Positions 24,887 to 33,385 of a DNA stretch of 64,000 nucleotides are shown one piece after another. The translations under genes and the position numbers were made by a program. Numbering within the stretch: the stretch's first letter is position 1; the number at the start of each line of letters is the position of its first letter. The notes beneath the pieces are model-generated. The model worked only from the letters and a program-made list of their open reading frames with translations. It made no database searches and was not told the DNA's origin. Source of the DNA: an uncultured Armatimonadota bacterium. Its GTDB lineage: Bacteria > Armatimonadota > Fimbriimonadia > Fimbriimonadales > Fimbriimonadaceae. The stretch lies in NCBI GenBank assembly GCA_903904815.1, contig CAIVDU010000005.1, forward strand, positions 1 through 64,000, read 5' to 3'.

Positions 24887-26701
24887 ATGATTGACCAACG
24901 AAGGTTATATTCACCCGCTAAACGCGGCGGTTTTGCTAGTGCATTCCGTGCACTCACTCTGGGAGCAGTCCTATTGGCGGCGGCTCCCATTTCCCAAGCC
25001 GGGGTGCTCTTACAGGGCTTCTATTGGGACGTTCCCTCACCAGCCGCGGGAACATCCTCGGCTCCGTGGTGGTGGGACCATTTGGGCGCCCAAGCAAACG
25101 CGCTGAAACTCAGCGGCTTTTCCGCAGTCTGGATTCCACCCGTACTCAAAGGGGCCGCGGGAGGATACTCGGATGGCTACGACCCGTTCGATGACTATGA
25201 CATCGGCTCGAAGAGTCAAATGGGGACCATTCCTACCCGCTATGGAACCCGCGAGCAGCTTGAAAAGTGCTGCGCGATGCTGCGTGCCAACTCACTCTCG
25301 ATCTATTGCGATATCGTAGATAACCATCGTGACGGCGATCCGGGCAATTATCAGTTCTCTTACGTTGATGCCTACGGAAACTCCGGACTCGGCCGATTCG
25401 GCAAGAGCTTCTACGATTTCCATCCTAATGTAGGCCAAGATCCCGACGTCCCGGCTGGCAGCGCTGAAGATTTCAACGCCTTCGGACGCGACCTGGCCCC
25501 CATCAACGGCCCGTCGCACTGGATCTACAACAACCTCGAGTATGCCGGCGACTGGTTAACCAAAGCGCTGGATCTGCAAGGCTATCGACTCGATGACGTC
25601 AAGGGGATTTCTACCGACTGGCTGAATCCGTTCCTGAGCTACGGAACGCTGAGCGGCAAGTTCGCAGTCGGCGAGTACTACGACAGCAACCTGAGTTCAG
25701 TCGAATACTGGATTCAAACGATGATGGGGGGCCGCAGCAGCGCCTTTGACTTCCCGCTTCGTCAAGACCTGTACAACATGTGCAACAACCCGGGATCGTT
25801 CAACATGGCGGTTCTCGATCACGATGGCGTCCAGGGCACGGATCCTTATCACGCGGTCACGTTCGTGGAAAACCACGACACCGACCGATCTAGCCCCATC
25901 GTTCAGAACAAGGCGCTGGCCTATGCTTACATCCTTACCTCTGAGGGCTATCCGAGCGTGTTCTATAAGGACTACAGCACCGATTCGGGCTGCTATGGCA
26001 TGAAGCCAACGATCGACAACCTCATTTGGATTCACGAAAACCTCGCCAGCGGATCCACCGTCCAGCGATGGAAGAACAACCTTGTGTTCGTTTACGAGAG
26101 ACAGGGTGGGCAGCACCTCCTCGTCGGCCTAAACAACAACATCGGTTACGGATACAACCTCACCTGCGCCACCGGCTTCGGCGCCTACGTTCATCTGCAT
26201 GACTACACCGGTCACGCGGCGGACATTTGGACGGATGGAAGCGGCAACGCGAGTCTGAGCCTGCCGACCGCGACGGGTGGCATGGGTTACGTCTGCTATG
26301 CCCCGATCGGGATCAGCGGAAGCTTCACCGCGCCTCAGATCTCGACGACTCAAGAGTACGACGGCACGAGTGACCTCGACCTGAAGCCTGCCGATAACAC
26401 GGCCCAGGTACAGGTGTGCCGCGTGTACTCAGCGGCGAGCAAGTCGATCTCCGGCGCGCTGACCTTCGACACCACGTCCTGGACGAGTTCGACCTACATC
26501 ACCCTGGAAATCGACAACCCGAGCGGCGGGGTCGTTTCCACCAAAAACTACTATTCGACGACCGCGCAAGGCTCAACCTTGGCGATTACATCCTCGGCGG
26601 CCGGGTACTACACGTACAAGATCCGGTCCTACAACACCCCTTCCGGGAACGCCAAGCCGAGCTACGGCCTGAAAGTGACCTACACGGCGCCTCAGTCGTA
26701 A
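24887..26701 (+). CDS. Secreted alpha-amylase (GH13)
   Basis: This enzyme hydrolyses alpha-1,4 bonds in starch or glycogen outside the cytoplasm. The chosen ATG has an AGGAGAG ribosome-binding site 4-10 nt upstream; the frame extends to 24836 without support. A signal peptide (residues 16-38, cleaved near ISQAG) precedes the catalytic barrel. GH13 regions: DIVDNH (142-147), GYRLDD with nucleophile Asp236, VGEYY with acid/base Glu263, and FVENHDTDR with Asp331. QGFYWDVPSP near the start is typical of bacterial liquefying-type amylases. After about residue 490 comes an extra beta-sandwich (about 110 residues), resembling proprotein-convertase-like or binding domains. A hairpin repeat follows directly. 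Confidence 0.95.
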   Translation: MIDQRRLYSPAKRGGFASAFRALTLGAVLLAAAPISQAGVLLQGFYWDVPSPAAGTSSAPWWWDHLGAQANALKLSGFSAVWIPPVLKGAAGGYSDGYDPFDDYDIGSKSQMGTIPTRYGTREQLEKCCAMLRANSLSIYCDIVDNHRDGDPGNYQFSYVDAYGNSGLGRFGKSFYDFHPNVGQDPDVPAGSAEDFNAFGRDLAPINGPSHWIYNNLEYAGDWLTKALDLQGYRLDDVKGISTDWLNPFLSYGTLSGKFAVGEYYDSNLSSVEYWIQTMMGGRSSAFDFPLRQDLYNMCNNPGSFNMAVLDHDGVQGTDPYHAVTFVENHDTDRSSPIVQNKALAYAYILTSEGYPSVFYKDYSTDSGCYGMKPTIDNLIWIHENLASGSTVQRWKNNLVFVYERQGGQHLLVGLNNNIGYGYNLTCATGFGAYVHLHDYTGHAADIWTDGSGNASLSLPTATGGMGYVCYAPIGISGSFTAPQISTTQEYDGTSDLDLKPADNTAQVQVCRVYSAASKSISGALTFDTTSWTSSTYITLEIDNPSGGVVSTKNYYSTTAQGSTLAITSSAAGYYTYKIRSYNTPSGNAKPSYGLKVTYTAPQS

Positions 26702-26703
26702 CC

Positions 26704-26947
26704 ATCGGAGCGGTATGGAGTGCGGTCACCCGGGACCGCTTTTGCCAGCCCGACCTGGCGGGCGTGGAGACTTTGAGGAAATTCCGCTTCAAAGGCTGGG
26801 CGTGTAAATACAATTAAGACCTGGCTCCACGCGAGCCAGGTCTCGCTGCTCCCAGCGCTGCCAGGTCAGCGCACTCCATATCGGAACGGTTTGGTCACCC
26901 GGGACCGCTTTTGCCAGCCCGACCTGGCGGGCGTGGAGAGTTTGAGA
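26704..26947 (+). repeat. About 1.4 copies of the hairpin-rich 175-bp repeat
   Basis: This begins just after the alpha-amylase stop. A full unit contains nested palindromes: GGTCACCCGGGACC, GCCCG-ACCTGG-CGGGC, and a perfect 10-bp stem AGACCTGGCT / AGCCAGGTCT with the loop CCACGCG (about 26817-26843). Part of a second unit repeats from about 26889. The same unit occurs four times in opposite orientation at 38172-38800. In transcripts it would fold into several strong hairpins and may end the amylase message. Confidence 0.8.
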
Positions 26948-26990
26948 AAACTTGACTTAGAAGGTTCGTGTCTTGCCATGCTAAAGCAGA

Positions 26991-27575
26991 ATGAACCAAT
27001 ACGAAGATGTAGACTGGGTGAACCTCGAGACCAGGGAGCTTTCCCCCGTTTCTGATGCAGATAAGCCTGCCCTCCTGGCCGTATACAACAACCCTTATGC
27101 CGAGTTGCGAGACAAGGACTCTCGAATTCACCAGATGGTGACACTTGGCACGGCTGGATTGATCGGTATCGCGGCGGCCGAGTTGTTGCTTGAGCGAGAG
27201 TTGACGACCCAAGGTCTCCTCGCCTTCGTCGCAACTTTAGTGATCGCGACATTCTTGTTCGTTCACGTTTTACGACGAGTGGCTTCGGATCGCCTGTCCA
27301 TTTCACAGAATTTGGACCGTATCCATGCGGTGATGGGAATGCACACGTCAGGAGCCTACTACTCTGAAGGCGCCGTTTTTCAGCCGAGTTGGAGAGCCTG
27401 GGGCTCGTCAAAAATGAGCGGGACAATCACGCAGTTCGCAGATCAGGTGGTGACGATAACGTTTTTGCTTGCCACGATCGACGTCTGTATCCTGTTGGCT
27501 CGTGCTTACACCTTGACGTTCACAAACTCAGAAGTTATCCCAATGTCAGCACCCACGGTGTGGCAGATGCACTAG
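26991..27575 (+). CDS. Membrane protein of unknown function
   Basis: The 194-residue protein has a hydrophilic N-terminus (about 45 residues) and then three hydrophobic segments: about 50-63 with 73-95 as a hairpin, and 150-172 near the C-terminus. No catalytic or transport motif is visible. A central stretch, SDRLSISQNLDRIHAVMGMHTSGAYY, links the helical hairpin to the last helix. The topology resembles small uncharacterised inner-membrane proteins, possibly with a cytoplasmic middle loop. It stands alone between repeat-rich gaps, so context says nothing about its job. Confidence 0.65.
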   Translation: MNQYEDVDWVNLETRELSPVSDADKPALLAVYNNPYAELRDKDSRIHQMVTLGTAGLIGIAAAELLLERELTTQGLLAFVATLVIATFLFVHVLRRVASDRLSISQNLDRIHAVMGMHTSGAYYSEGAVFQPSWRAWGSSKMSGTITQFADQVVTITFLLATIDVCILLARAYTLTFTNSEVIPMSAPTVWQMH

Positions 27576-28007
27576 GAGCATTTGCTTTTCCCGGCATACT
27601 GCTACCCGGGCCGTGGTTAAAACCAAGGGTGGTCAAGCCGGAACGTAGAAACCCAGGACTTGCGGGCACAAAGTCGGAAAAGTTGAAAATGCCCCCGTTT
27701 GGCAATCGGCTTCGGTGGCTCGATGCCACCTTAGGACCCGTCATCCTGTTATACCGGAGGCGTAATGGCTGCTAGTCCTGGGTTGTCCACTCCGGTGGGC
27801 TACCCGGGTTAAGGACCCGCAAAGTCGTCAAACCCCGTACGGGCTTGTGTCAAATGAGCACCGAATGTCACATCCCCCTTCCGGGGGTAGGTTGGCCACG
27901 GCCGATTAACCCTCGTTGAATTCAAGAGGATCCTTCATGACTTCGACAGGAACGTTCCATCGGATTCCAAACCGACTCCCGTAGACTCTTGAGATAGGAA
28001 ACGAACG
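27576..28007. repeat. Repeat-rich gap with long inverted repeat
   Basis: AACCCAGGACT (27650-27660) pairs perfectly with AGTCCTGGGTT (27774-27784), and GCTACCCGGG (27601) recurs as GCTACCCGGGTT near 27799. A CCCCC-TTCC-GGGGG hairpin lies near 27873. This is the layout of intergenic palindromic elements seen in other large bacterial genomes. No gene-like frame is present. The cupin promoter must lie at the right end. Confidence 0.5.
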
Positions 28008-28406
28008 ATGGAAATCAAACGAAATGGATCTCGCCCTTCGGCAAAGGGCCCGGAAGATTGGTTCACCGGAACGGTGCGCATTGACCCGCTGTTCCAAACC
28101 GAAGCGCCAGCGCGGGGTGCGGGCGCCCACGTCACGTTTGAACCGGGAGCACGGACCGCATGGCATACCCATCCCCTTGGTCAGACCCTGATCGTCACTT
28201 ACGGGCTGGGGCTCGTGCAGCGCGAGGGAGGACCGATCGAGGAGATTCGAACCGGCGATGTCGTATGGTTCCCTCCTCACGAGAAACACTGGCACGGCGC
28301 GAGCCCCCTAGTTGCCATGTCCCACATCGCCATTCAAGAGAACCTGAATGGAAAAGTCGTGGACTGGATGGAGAAAGTCACCGACGAGCAGTATGGGGGG
28401 CGTTAG
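28008..28406 (+). CDS. Cupin-domain protein
   Basis: This is a single-domain cupin of 132 residues. The metal site is recognisable: [10 protein letters not shown] (two His, start of cupin motif 1) with a following [19 protein letters not shown], then [11 protein letters not shown] (motif 2 His). It resembles the COG1917 group of small cupins often annotated as carboxymuconolactone-decarboxylase-linked or mandelonitrile-lyase-like, whose reactions vary. No partner enzyme is adjacent. A GATAGGAAAC sequence before the ATG may be a weak ribosome-binding site. Confidence 0.88.
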   Translation: MEIKRNGSRPSAKGPEDWFTGTVRIDPLFQTEAPARGAGAHVTFEPGARTAWHTHPLGQTLIVTYGLGLVQREGGPIEEIRTGDVVWFPPHEKHWHGASPLVAMSHIAIQENLNGKVVDWMEKVTDEQYGGR

Positions 28407-28469
28407 GGGGCTGCGGTTGGCTTCGCAGAACAACCAGGCCCAGGCGGAGAAACTTGGACGATTCTCTCC

Positions 28470-30209
28470 TCAGCTGCCTACTGCTGACCGTTCGGCTTCC
28501 GCAATTTGTCTGAGCGCCTCGTTTTTATCCTCATGCCACTCCATGACCCAGCCCTTCTCGACTTCGAACGGGAGAAGCGGTTGGTTCTCGTCGTAGGAGG
28601 CCTCGATCCAGCCGGTGTCGATCATCGCCCACAGGTAGATGGGGAATTCCCGGCTGAGTCTCGTCGCCATTGCCGGCGGGATTGACCTCAGGATCTGCTT
28701 CAGTTGCTGGGCGATCTGGATGATTCGGGACTCGGTTTGGAGGACGTCCACCACGACCTCATACGCTCCGGTGAGCGGCAGAATCTTGCCGTCCCGCTCG
28801 TAGCAGTCGTACTTGAGAACTTGCCCTTGGTCGTATCGTGATCGGTAGATGAAGTTCGCTTTGGACAGGTTTAGCTTAAACACATTGTTCGTGTTGAACG
28901 GGTGCTCTCGCTTGACCGGGTCCAGGTACTCGGTGAGGTCACGAATCGCGTTGATGTTAAACGTCCCGGTGCCGGGAGCAAAATCGCCATCGATGAAACC
29001 GCCCTTGGCCAACCAAGCCCAGGCATCGTTTGCCGATAGGTCGAGGCCATTCGACTTCGCGATCTCTCGGGTGTACTCCTTCAGATCGGCGAACTGTCCG
29101 TTCGCGGTGTACCAGTAGTCGGCGAACCGGATGTGGCTCCGGATGCGATTGGTTTGGAGCGTTTGATACTCGTCCCGCAGCCAGGAAGCATCGAGCTTTC
29201 CACGATCGAGTTCGAGAATGGTGAAGGCCGCTTCGCGTGCGCAAGATTGAGTGATGGTCATTCCCGCCGAAAGAATGGGATCGGCAAATCCGGCACTTTC
29301 TCCGACTAAGAACCAGTTGTCTCCAAAAAGCTTCTTCGATAAGAACGACCAGTCTTTCGTGGTCGAAAGCTCGCCTTCGTAGGTCGCGTTCGTGAGCAGG
29401 TAGTCGATTCTTGGTTCTTCTTTTAACGCCTTCTCATACAGTTCGGCCGGACGCAATCCACACTCTTTGTAATACTTGGCCGGGGTCACGAGGCCGACGC
29501 TGGTCCGAGTCTCGCTAATCGGAATGAACCAGACCCACCCGTAAGGAAGGCTCATAATCTGAACTCGGGTCCCACCCGTTCCGATGTTCTCAGGCCATTC
29601 AGTGTTCTGCCAATAACCCCAGAAAGCCACGTTCTTCAGGGCAGTGGGATATTCGCACTCGACATCGAAAGCGGTGCGCAACACTCCGCGATGCCCGGAA
29701 GCATCCATGTAGTACCGAGCCGTCACCGACTCGCCAGTGCTCAACTCAAGGGAAGTGACGGCCTTGCCGTCCCGTTGCACCTTCTGGACCCGCGTTTCCT
29801 CGTAGACCTCACAACCCCTTTCGCGGGCATGGTCGAGGAGGATCTTGTCGTAGATCGCTCGATCGACTTGGAACGCTACGTGCTTCCGCTGGCCTTCGAA
29901 CTTGCTCGGACGAGGGGCATCGCTGAGGTCCTCTGGGATGAAGCTAAAGTGCCATAACTCCTTGGATCGTCCCCACTTAAAGGTTCCACCGACCTTGATG
30001 GGAAAATTGGCCGCCTCGACTTTGTCCCACACACCCATCTCATGCAGATACTCTGAGATGGTGGGAAGCTGACTCTCTCCCACGTGGTCACGAGGAAATT
30101 TTTCGGATTCAAAAATGCGAACGTCGAGACCGGGGCTGTATTTCTTGAGGTAGATCCCGAGAGTGCTTCCGGCCGGGCCACCCCCAATGACTGCAACGTC
30201 GCAATTCAT
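28470..30209 (-). CDS. Flavin-dependent halogenase-like FAD oxidoreductase
   Basis: The 579-residue protein (ATG at 30209) has an N-terminal FAD-binding Rossmann motif, VIGGGPAGST (about 7-16). It also carries the halogenase hallmark WxWxIP as WVWFIP at 225-230, and a GGTFKWG segment with Lys78 in the region where the catalytic Lys of halogenases sits. VGESAGFADPILSAGM binds the FAD pyrophosphate and isoalloxazine. Halogenases in this superfamily add chlorine or bromine to aromatic rings; other members are plain monooxygenases. No polyketide or peptide synthetase, tryptophan gene or flavin reductase is adjacent, so the substrate is open. The frame continues 16 codons upstream, but TAGAAT 5 nt before this ATG supports the shorter form. 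Confidence 0.8.
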   Translation of the reverse strand: MNCDVAVIGGGPAGSTLGIYLKKYSPGLDVRIFESEKFPRDHVGESQLPTISEYLHEMGVWDKVEAANFPIKVGGTFKWGRSKELWHFSFIPEDLSDAPRPSKFEGQRKHVAFQVDRAIYDKILLDHARERGCEVYEETRVQKVQRDGKAVTSLELSTGESVTARYYMDASGHRGVLRTAFDVECEYPTALKNVAFWGYWQNTEWPENIGTGGTRVQIMSLPYGWVWFIPISETRTSVGLVTPAKYYKECGLRPAELYEKALKEEPRIDYLLTNATYEGELSTTKDWSFLSKKLFGDNWFLVGESAGFADPILSAGMTITQSCAREAAFTILELDRGKLDASWLRDEYQTLQTNRIRSHIRFADYWYTANGQFADLKEYTREIAKSNGLDLSANDAWAWLAKGGFIDGDFAPGTGTFNINAIRDLTEYLDPVKREHPFNTNNVFKLNLSKANFIYRSRYDQGQVLKYDCYERDGKILPLTGAYEVVVDVLQTESRIIQIAQQLKQILRSIPPAMATRLSREFPIYLWAMIDTGWIEASYDENQPLLPFEVEKGWVMEWHEDKNEALRQIAEAERSAVGS

Positions 30210-30214
30210 GCCGC

Positions 30215-30220
30215 ATTCTA
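30215..30220 (-). promoter_or_regulatory. -10-like box TAGAAT for the halogenase-like gene
   Basis: TAGAAT on the minus strand lies 5 nt before the ATG at 30209 and after the stop of the upstream corC-like gene. It favours the ATG over the longer frame. Confidence 0.35.
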
Positions 30221-30260
30221 ACAGAGAAAGACCGCCCAAAGAAGTCCGGTCTAACAAGGA

Positions 30261-31769
30261 TTACGCTTCGATAGCGTGGTTGGACTCGTCTTGGTCTTCT
30301 GGTTCGATATTGAGCTTGAGGATCCGGCGTCCGTCGGTGTCAGCGATCGTGAACTTGAAGCCGTCGGCCACGATCGACTCGCCGGCATCGGGCTGACGCC
30401 CGAACAGGCCAAACACATAGCCAGCGATGGTGTCGAAGTCTTCGCTTTCGAAGTGGGAGCCTATCTCCTCGTTGACGTCGTCGAGGTGGGTCTTTCCTTC
30501 CACCACGAAGCCACTGGGGGTAGACACGACCTCCGGCTCTTCGACGTCGTACTCGTCGACGATGTCCCCGACGAGTTCTTCCACGATGTCTTCGATGGTC
30601 ACGATGCCCGCGGTGCCGCCGAACTCGTCCTGAACAATCACGAGATGGTTCCGGTTCGTCTTCATCTCCCGAAGCAGTTCATGCAGATTCTTGTTCTCGG
30701 GAACGAACAGTGCGGGCCGCATCAGTTTTCGGGGGATAACCTTGGCGCCCCCTTTCGCATTGAGGACTTCCATCAGAAGGTCCTTGGCGTGGATGACTCC
30801 AACGATCTGGTCGTCGGTCTCTTCGTAGAGCGGAATCCGGGAGTGGCCGGTCTCCTGCATCATCTTGATGACGTCGTTAGGATCGCTGCGTACCGGCATC
30901 GCGTCCATGTCAACCCGGGGCGTCATGACTTCCCGAGCTACCGTGTCGGTGAATTCGAATACCGAGTGCAAAAGTTCCTTCTCGTCAACCTCGATTTCTC
31001 CAGTCTCCTGGGCCGACTCCACCAGAGTCTTGATCTCTTCCTCCGCCTGGTTGGGCATGTTGAAACTCGGAGTTCGCCCGAACTTGAGTCGAAAGAAGTC
31101 GGTGATCGCCAGGATGAGCCAAACCGGGAGCCAGAGGGCGTACCACAGGAGGTGAACGAGGCGAAAAAGCGCGAGCGAAACCCGGTGGGGATGCAGCGCC
31201 GCGTAGTTGTACGGCACCAGATCTCCCAAGAACAGATTCAAAACCATGATTGGGGTGGCCACGATCACCACCGCCAAGAACAGCGTTTCGTCGTTCGCCG
31301 GACGGCCGCCCTTCACGAGGAATCGATCGAGAGCGACGGTGAGCAGGAACGCAATATAGACGGTAAATAATCGCGTGAGCTGACTGGCTACTTCACACGT
31401 CGCAACATAGCGTGCCTTGTCGTCGATTAGCATCTGAAGTCGCTCTGACTGCTTATGGGCGCCTTCTTTTAGGTGCTTGGCGTGGACCGGTCGAAGCAGA
31501 TCAATGGCCGTTTCGCTCGCAACAAACAATGTGTTTATCAAGAGCAGCGCTACGATAAGGCAAACCTCCGTCGCCAAAGGCGAGCCCTGGTTCGCGCCAC
31601 CGGCCGAACTGAACGTCTGTCCGACGTTCGATGCGGAAGTGATCGCCAGCGCCAGAAGCACTAAGCCGGAAATGAGACCGAGAACGAGGTTCCGCTCGAC
31701 TCGCTGGACGATCTGCGAACTCTCTTGTCGCTGCTGGGTGATGGCTCTCTGAGATTTCAGACGTTTCAC
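30261..31769 (-). CDS. CorC/HlyC-type CNNM-CBS membrane protein
   Basis: Members of this family are magnesium or cobalt efflux-related membrane proteins. The 502-residue protein has an N-terminal CNNM/DUF21 domain with about four membrane segments (30-230). It continues with a CBS pair (about 265-385, with VMTPRVDMDAMPV and HSRIPLYEETDDQIVGVIHAKDLL). Next is the HLVIVQDEFGGTAGIVTIEDIVEELVGDI segment, and it ends with a CorC_HlyC domain (about 415-490). The first 27 residues are Gln/Arg-rich and cytoplasmic. The gene starts within 4 bp of the end of the DgkA-PAP2 gene and belongs to the ybeY operon, a frequent arrangement (ybeY-dgkA-corC). Confidence 0.93.
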   Translation of the reverse strand: MKRLKSQRAITQQRQESSQIVQRVERNLVLGLISGLVLLALAITSASNVGQTFSSAGGANQGSPLATEVCLIVALLLINTLFVASETAIDLLRPVHAKHLKEGAHKQSERLQMLIDDKARYVATCEVASQLTRLFTVYIAFLLTVALDRFLVKGGRPANDETLFLAVVIVATPIMVLNLFLGDLVPYNYAALHPHRVSLALFRLVHLLWYALWLPVWLILAITDFFRLKFGRTPSFNMPNQAEEEIKTLVESAQETGEIEVDEKELLHSVFEFTDTVAREVMTPRVDMDAMPVRSDPNDVIKMMQETGHSRIPLYEETDDQIVGVIHAKDLLMEVLNAKGGAKVIPRKLMRPALFVPENKNLHELLREMKTNRNHLVIVQDEFGGTAGIVTIEDIVEELVGDIVDEYDVEEPEVVSTPSGFVVEGKTHLDDVNEEIGSHFESEDFDTIAGYVFGLFGRQPDAGESIVADGFKFTIADTDGRRILKLNIEPEDQDESNHAIEA

Positions 31770-32482
31770 TTAGGCACCACGCCAAAGATGACGATCGCAA
31801 GAAGCGATCCCACCCCGGCGCCAAGAGCAAGTTCAAAGATCGAGTGAATTTTGGCTTCCCAGCGACTTTGAGCGACGATGCAGGCGAGCAGAACGGCGAT
31901 TACGGTGGCCAAGACGTTGTCGACCACGAACGGAACAGTCAATGCGAGGAAGAACGCGTACGCAGCGTGACCGCTGACGAGACCACCTTTAAGGACTTGC
32001 CCGCGCTTGCCCAATCCCTTGCCGATGACGACAATAACCGGCAATACCACCAGGCCTAGCACGAACCGGACCATCATCGGCAGTCCGACCGTCTCCGAGG
32101 TGAGGCTGATCTTGAGCGACTCCCATCGGTTTTCACCTAGCATCATGAGGCTGCCCACGACGAGGGCGACGATGGTGGTGATAAGAACCGCGCCCGCTGC
32201 AATGTCCTTGGCGAATTTGGCGAGCGGACTGTAACTGGGCGAGACAAGGTCTACCGTGGCTTCGATCGCCGAGTTGAACATCTCCGCGACCAGAACGAGT
32301 GAGATCGTGAACAACAGCACGAGCATCTCGCGAAAACCGAGGTTTACGATGATGCCAAGCAGGATCACCACGAGCACGACATAAAGGTGGAACCTCATGT
32401 GTCGCTGGGTCTTGAAAGTGAAAACGATGCCGCTCACGGCTACTTTGAACGGAGCGATGATATCGGTGCGCTTTCGGTTCAT
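31766..32482 (-). CDS. Diacylglycerol/undecaprenol kinase fused to a PAP2-type phosphatase domain
   Basis: The N-terminal domain (about 10-110) is DgkA-like: AEMFNSAIEATVDL gives Glu67, Asn70 and Glu74, and AKDIAAGAVLI follows. The C-terminal half (about 135-235) carries PAP2 motif 2, SGHAAYAF (170-177), and motif 3, SRWEAKIHSIFELALGAG with His213. The KxxxxxxRP motif 1 is weak or absent (KGLGKRG). Together the protein could phosphorylate and dephosphorylate undecaprenyl or diacylglycerol lipids during envelope lipid recycling. It starts at the ATG at 32482, which overlaps the ybeY stop by 4 bp; the longer frame is discarded. Confidence 0.9.
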   Translation of the reverse strand: MNRKRTDIIAPFKVAVSGIVFTFKTQRHMRFHLYVVLVVILLGIIVNLGFREMLVLLFTISLVLVAEMFNSAIEATVDLVSPSYSPLAKFAKDIAAGAVLITTIVALVVGSLMMLGENRWESLKISLTSETVGLPMMVRFVLGLVVLPVIVVIGKGLGKRGQVLKGGLVSGHAAYAFFLALTVPFVVDNVLATVIAVLLACIVAQSRWEAKIHSIFELALGAGVGSLLAIVIFGVVPK

Positions 32483-32970
32483 AGTGCCTCTGCGTGCAGG
32501 ATCGAAGCCCATTCGAGGTCCGGCGTCAGTCCCAGCGAGATGGCGACCCGATTCATTTGGTCCACCATTTCCGCCCGTTCGGGTTCGGTCTCATCGTCGA
32601 ATCCAAGCAGATGGAGAGCGCCGTGGATGGCGAGGAATGCCAATTCCTGGTCCAGAGTGACGCCTCTGGCCGCTGCCTGACGAGCGGCGTAAGATACCGA
32701 GATTGCGACGTCCCCGAGAAAGTTGTGTTCCCCACTTGGAAATGTAAGGACGTCGGTGGGACTGTCCACGCTTCTAAATCGGCGATTCAGGTCCTGAATT
32801 TCCTCATCTTGGGTGAGGAGGAGGCATGCGGTAGCGTCTTCTCGACCGTGCATGCGAAACGCGGACTCGACGGCAATGCCGATCTGATGAAGTGGGATGG
32901 TGATTCCGGACTGGTTAAGGCACTCGATCCGGCTACTGGGAGGTTCCATGGTTATGAGTGGAGTCCCCAC
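32479..32970 (-). CDS. ybeY: Endoribonuclease YbeY (rRNA maturation factor) with an altered third zinc ligand
   Basis: YbeY is a zinc-dependent RNase needed for 16S rRNA 3' processing and ribosome quality control. The body is canonical: TQDEEIQDLNRRFRSVDSPTDVLTFP and FLGDVAIS. The zinc motif normally reads HGxLHLxGYDH; here it is HGALHLLGFDD, with His116 and His120 present but Asp126 where the third His belongs. The GTG start at 32970 has a GGAG ribosome-binding site 5 nt upstream; the ATG at 32949 is an alternative. It is cotranscribed with the DgkA-PAP2 and CorC genes and lies about 180 bp after rpsU. Confidence 0.92.
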   Translation of the reverse strand: MGTPLITMEPPSSRIECLNQSGITIPLHQIGIAVESAFRMHGREDATACLLLTQDEEIQDLNRRFRSVDSPTDVLTFPSGEHNFLGDVAISVSYAARQAAARGVTLDQELAFLAIHGALHLLGFDDETEPERAEMVDQMNRVAISLGLTPDLEWASILHAEAL

Positions 32971-33147
32971 ATGGTCTCCGAACGAGGGAATAATGGGCGA
33001 GGGTTCCAGACGCGAAAAAGCCGACCACAGGACATCTGTTTCCTGAGATCGACTTCACAAATCGCTTTTCTTTCGTACCTAGCGTCTATCGACTCGTCCA
33101 ATCTCTTAGGTGAGCGTTGGAGTGTTCAAGCGAAATTTGCTCTCCGA

Positions 33148-33318
33148 CTACTGTCGAGAGGCTCGTCGTCGCTTCAGACGGCGGCGCTTTTCGCTCGGCT
33201 TCTCGTAGTGAGCGTGCTCCTTTAGCTCGCGTAGCAGACCGCTCTGTTGCAGCTTCATATTGAAGCGCTTCAGGGCGCTGTCGATGGATTCGTTTGGTTG
33301 AACCGTTACGTAGATCAA
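33148..33318 (-). CDS. rpsU: Ribosomal protein S21
   Basis: This 56-residue protein begins IYVTVQPNESIDSALKRFN and continues with a lysine/arginine-rich helix (HYEKPSEKRRRLKRRRASRQ), the unmistakable bS21 pattern. bS21 is a small-subunit protein important in translation initiation. The start is a TTG at 33318 with AGGAAG about 3-8 nt upstream. It lies directly upstream of ybeY on the same strand, a common grouping of translation genes. It is easily missed because of its size and rare start codon. Confidence 0.95.
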   Translation of the reverse strand: MIYVTVQPNESIDSALKRFNMKLQQSGLLRELKEHAHYEKPSEKRRRLKRRRASRQ

Positions 33319-33354
33319 ATGCTTCCTGGCCTCCGCAGAGGGAAAATTATGGCA

Positions 33355-33380
33355 TATCCGCGCGAGTTTTCGCGCGGATA
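33355..33380 (-). terminator. Hairpin terminator between SNase-like gene and rpsU
   Basis: A perfect 11-bp stem (TATCCGCGCGA / TCGCGCGGATA) with a 4-nt loop lies 6 bp after the SNase-like stop. On the minus strand it is followed by an A/T-rich stretch with TTTT, so it probably ends that transcript and separates it from rpsU. Confidence 0.6.
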
Positions 33381-33385
33381 GGATT

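Noticed and set aside
30276-31370. 364-codon plus-strand open frame inside the CorC-like gene
   Set aside because: His/Arg-rich shadow of the conserved CNNM-CBS gene on the other strand.
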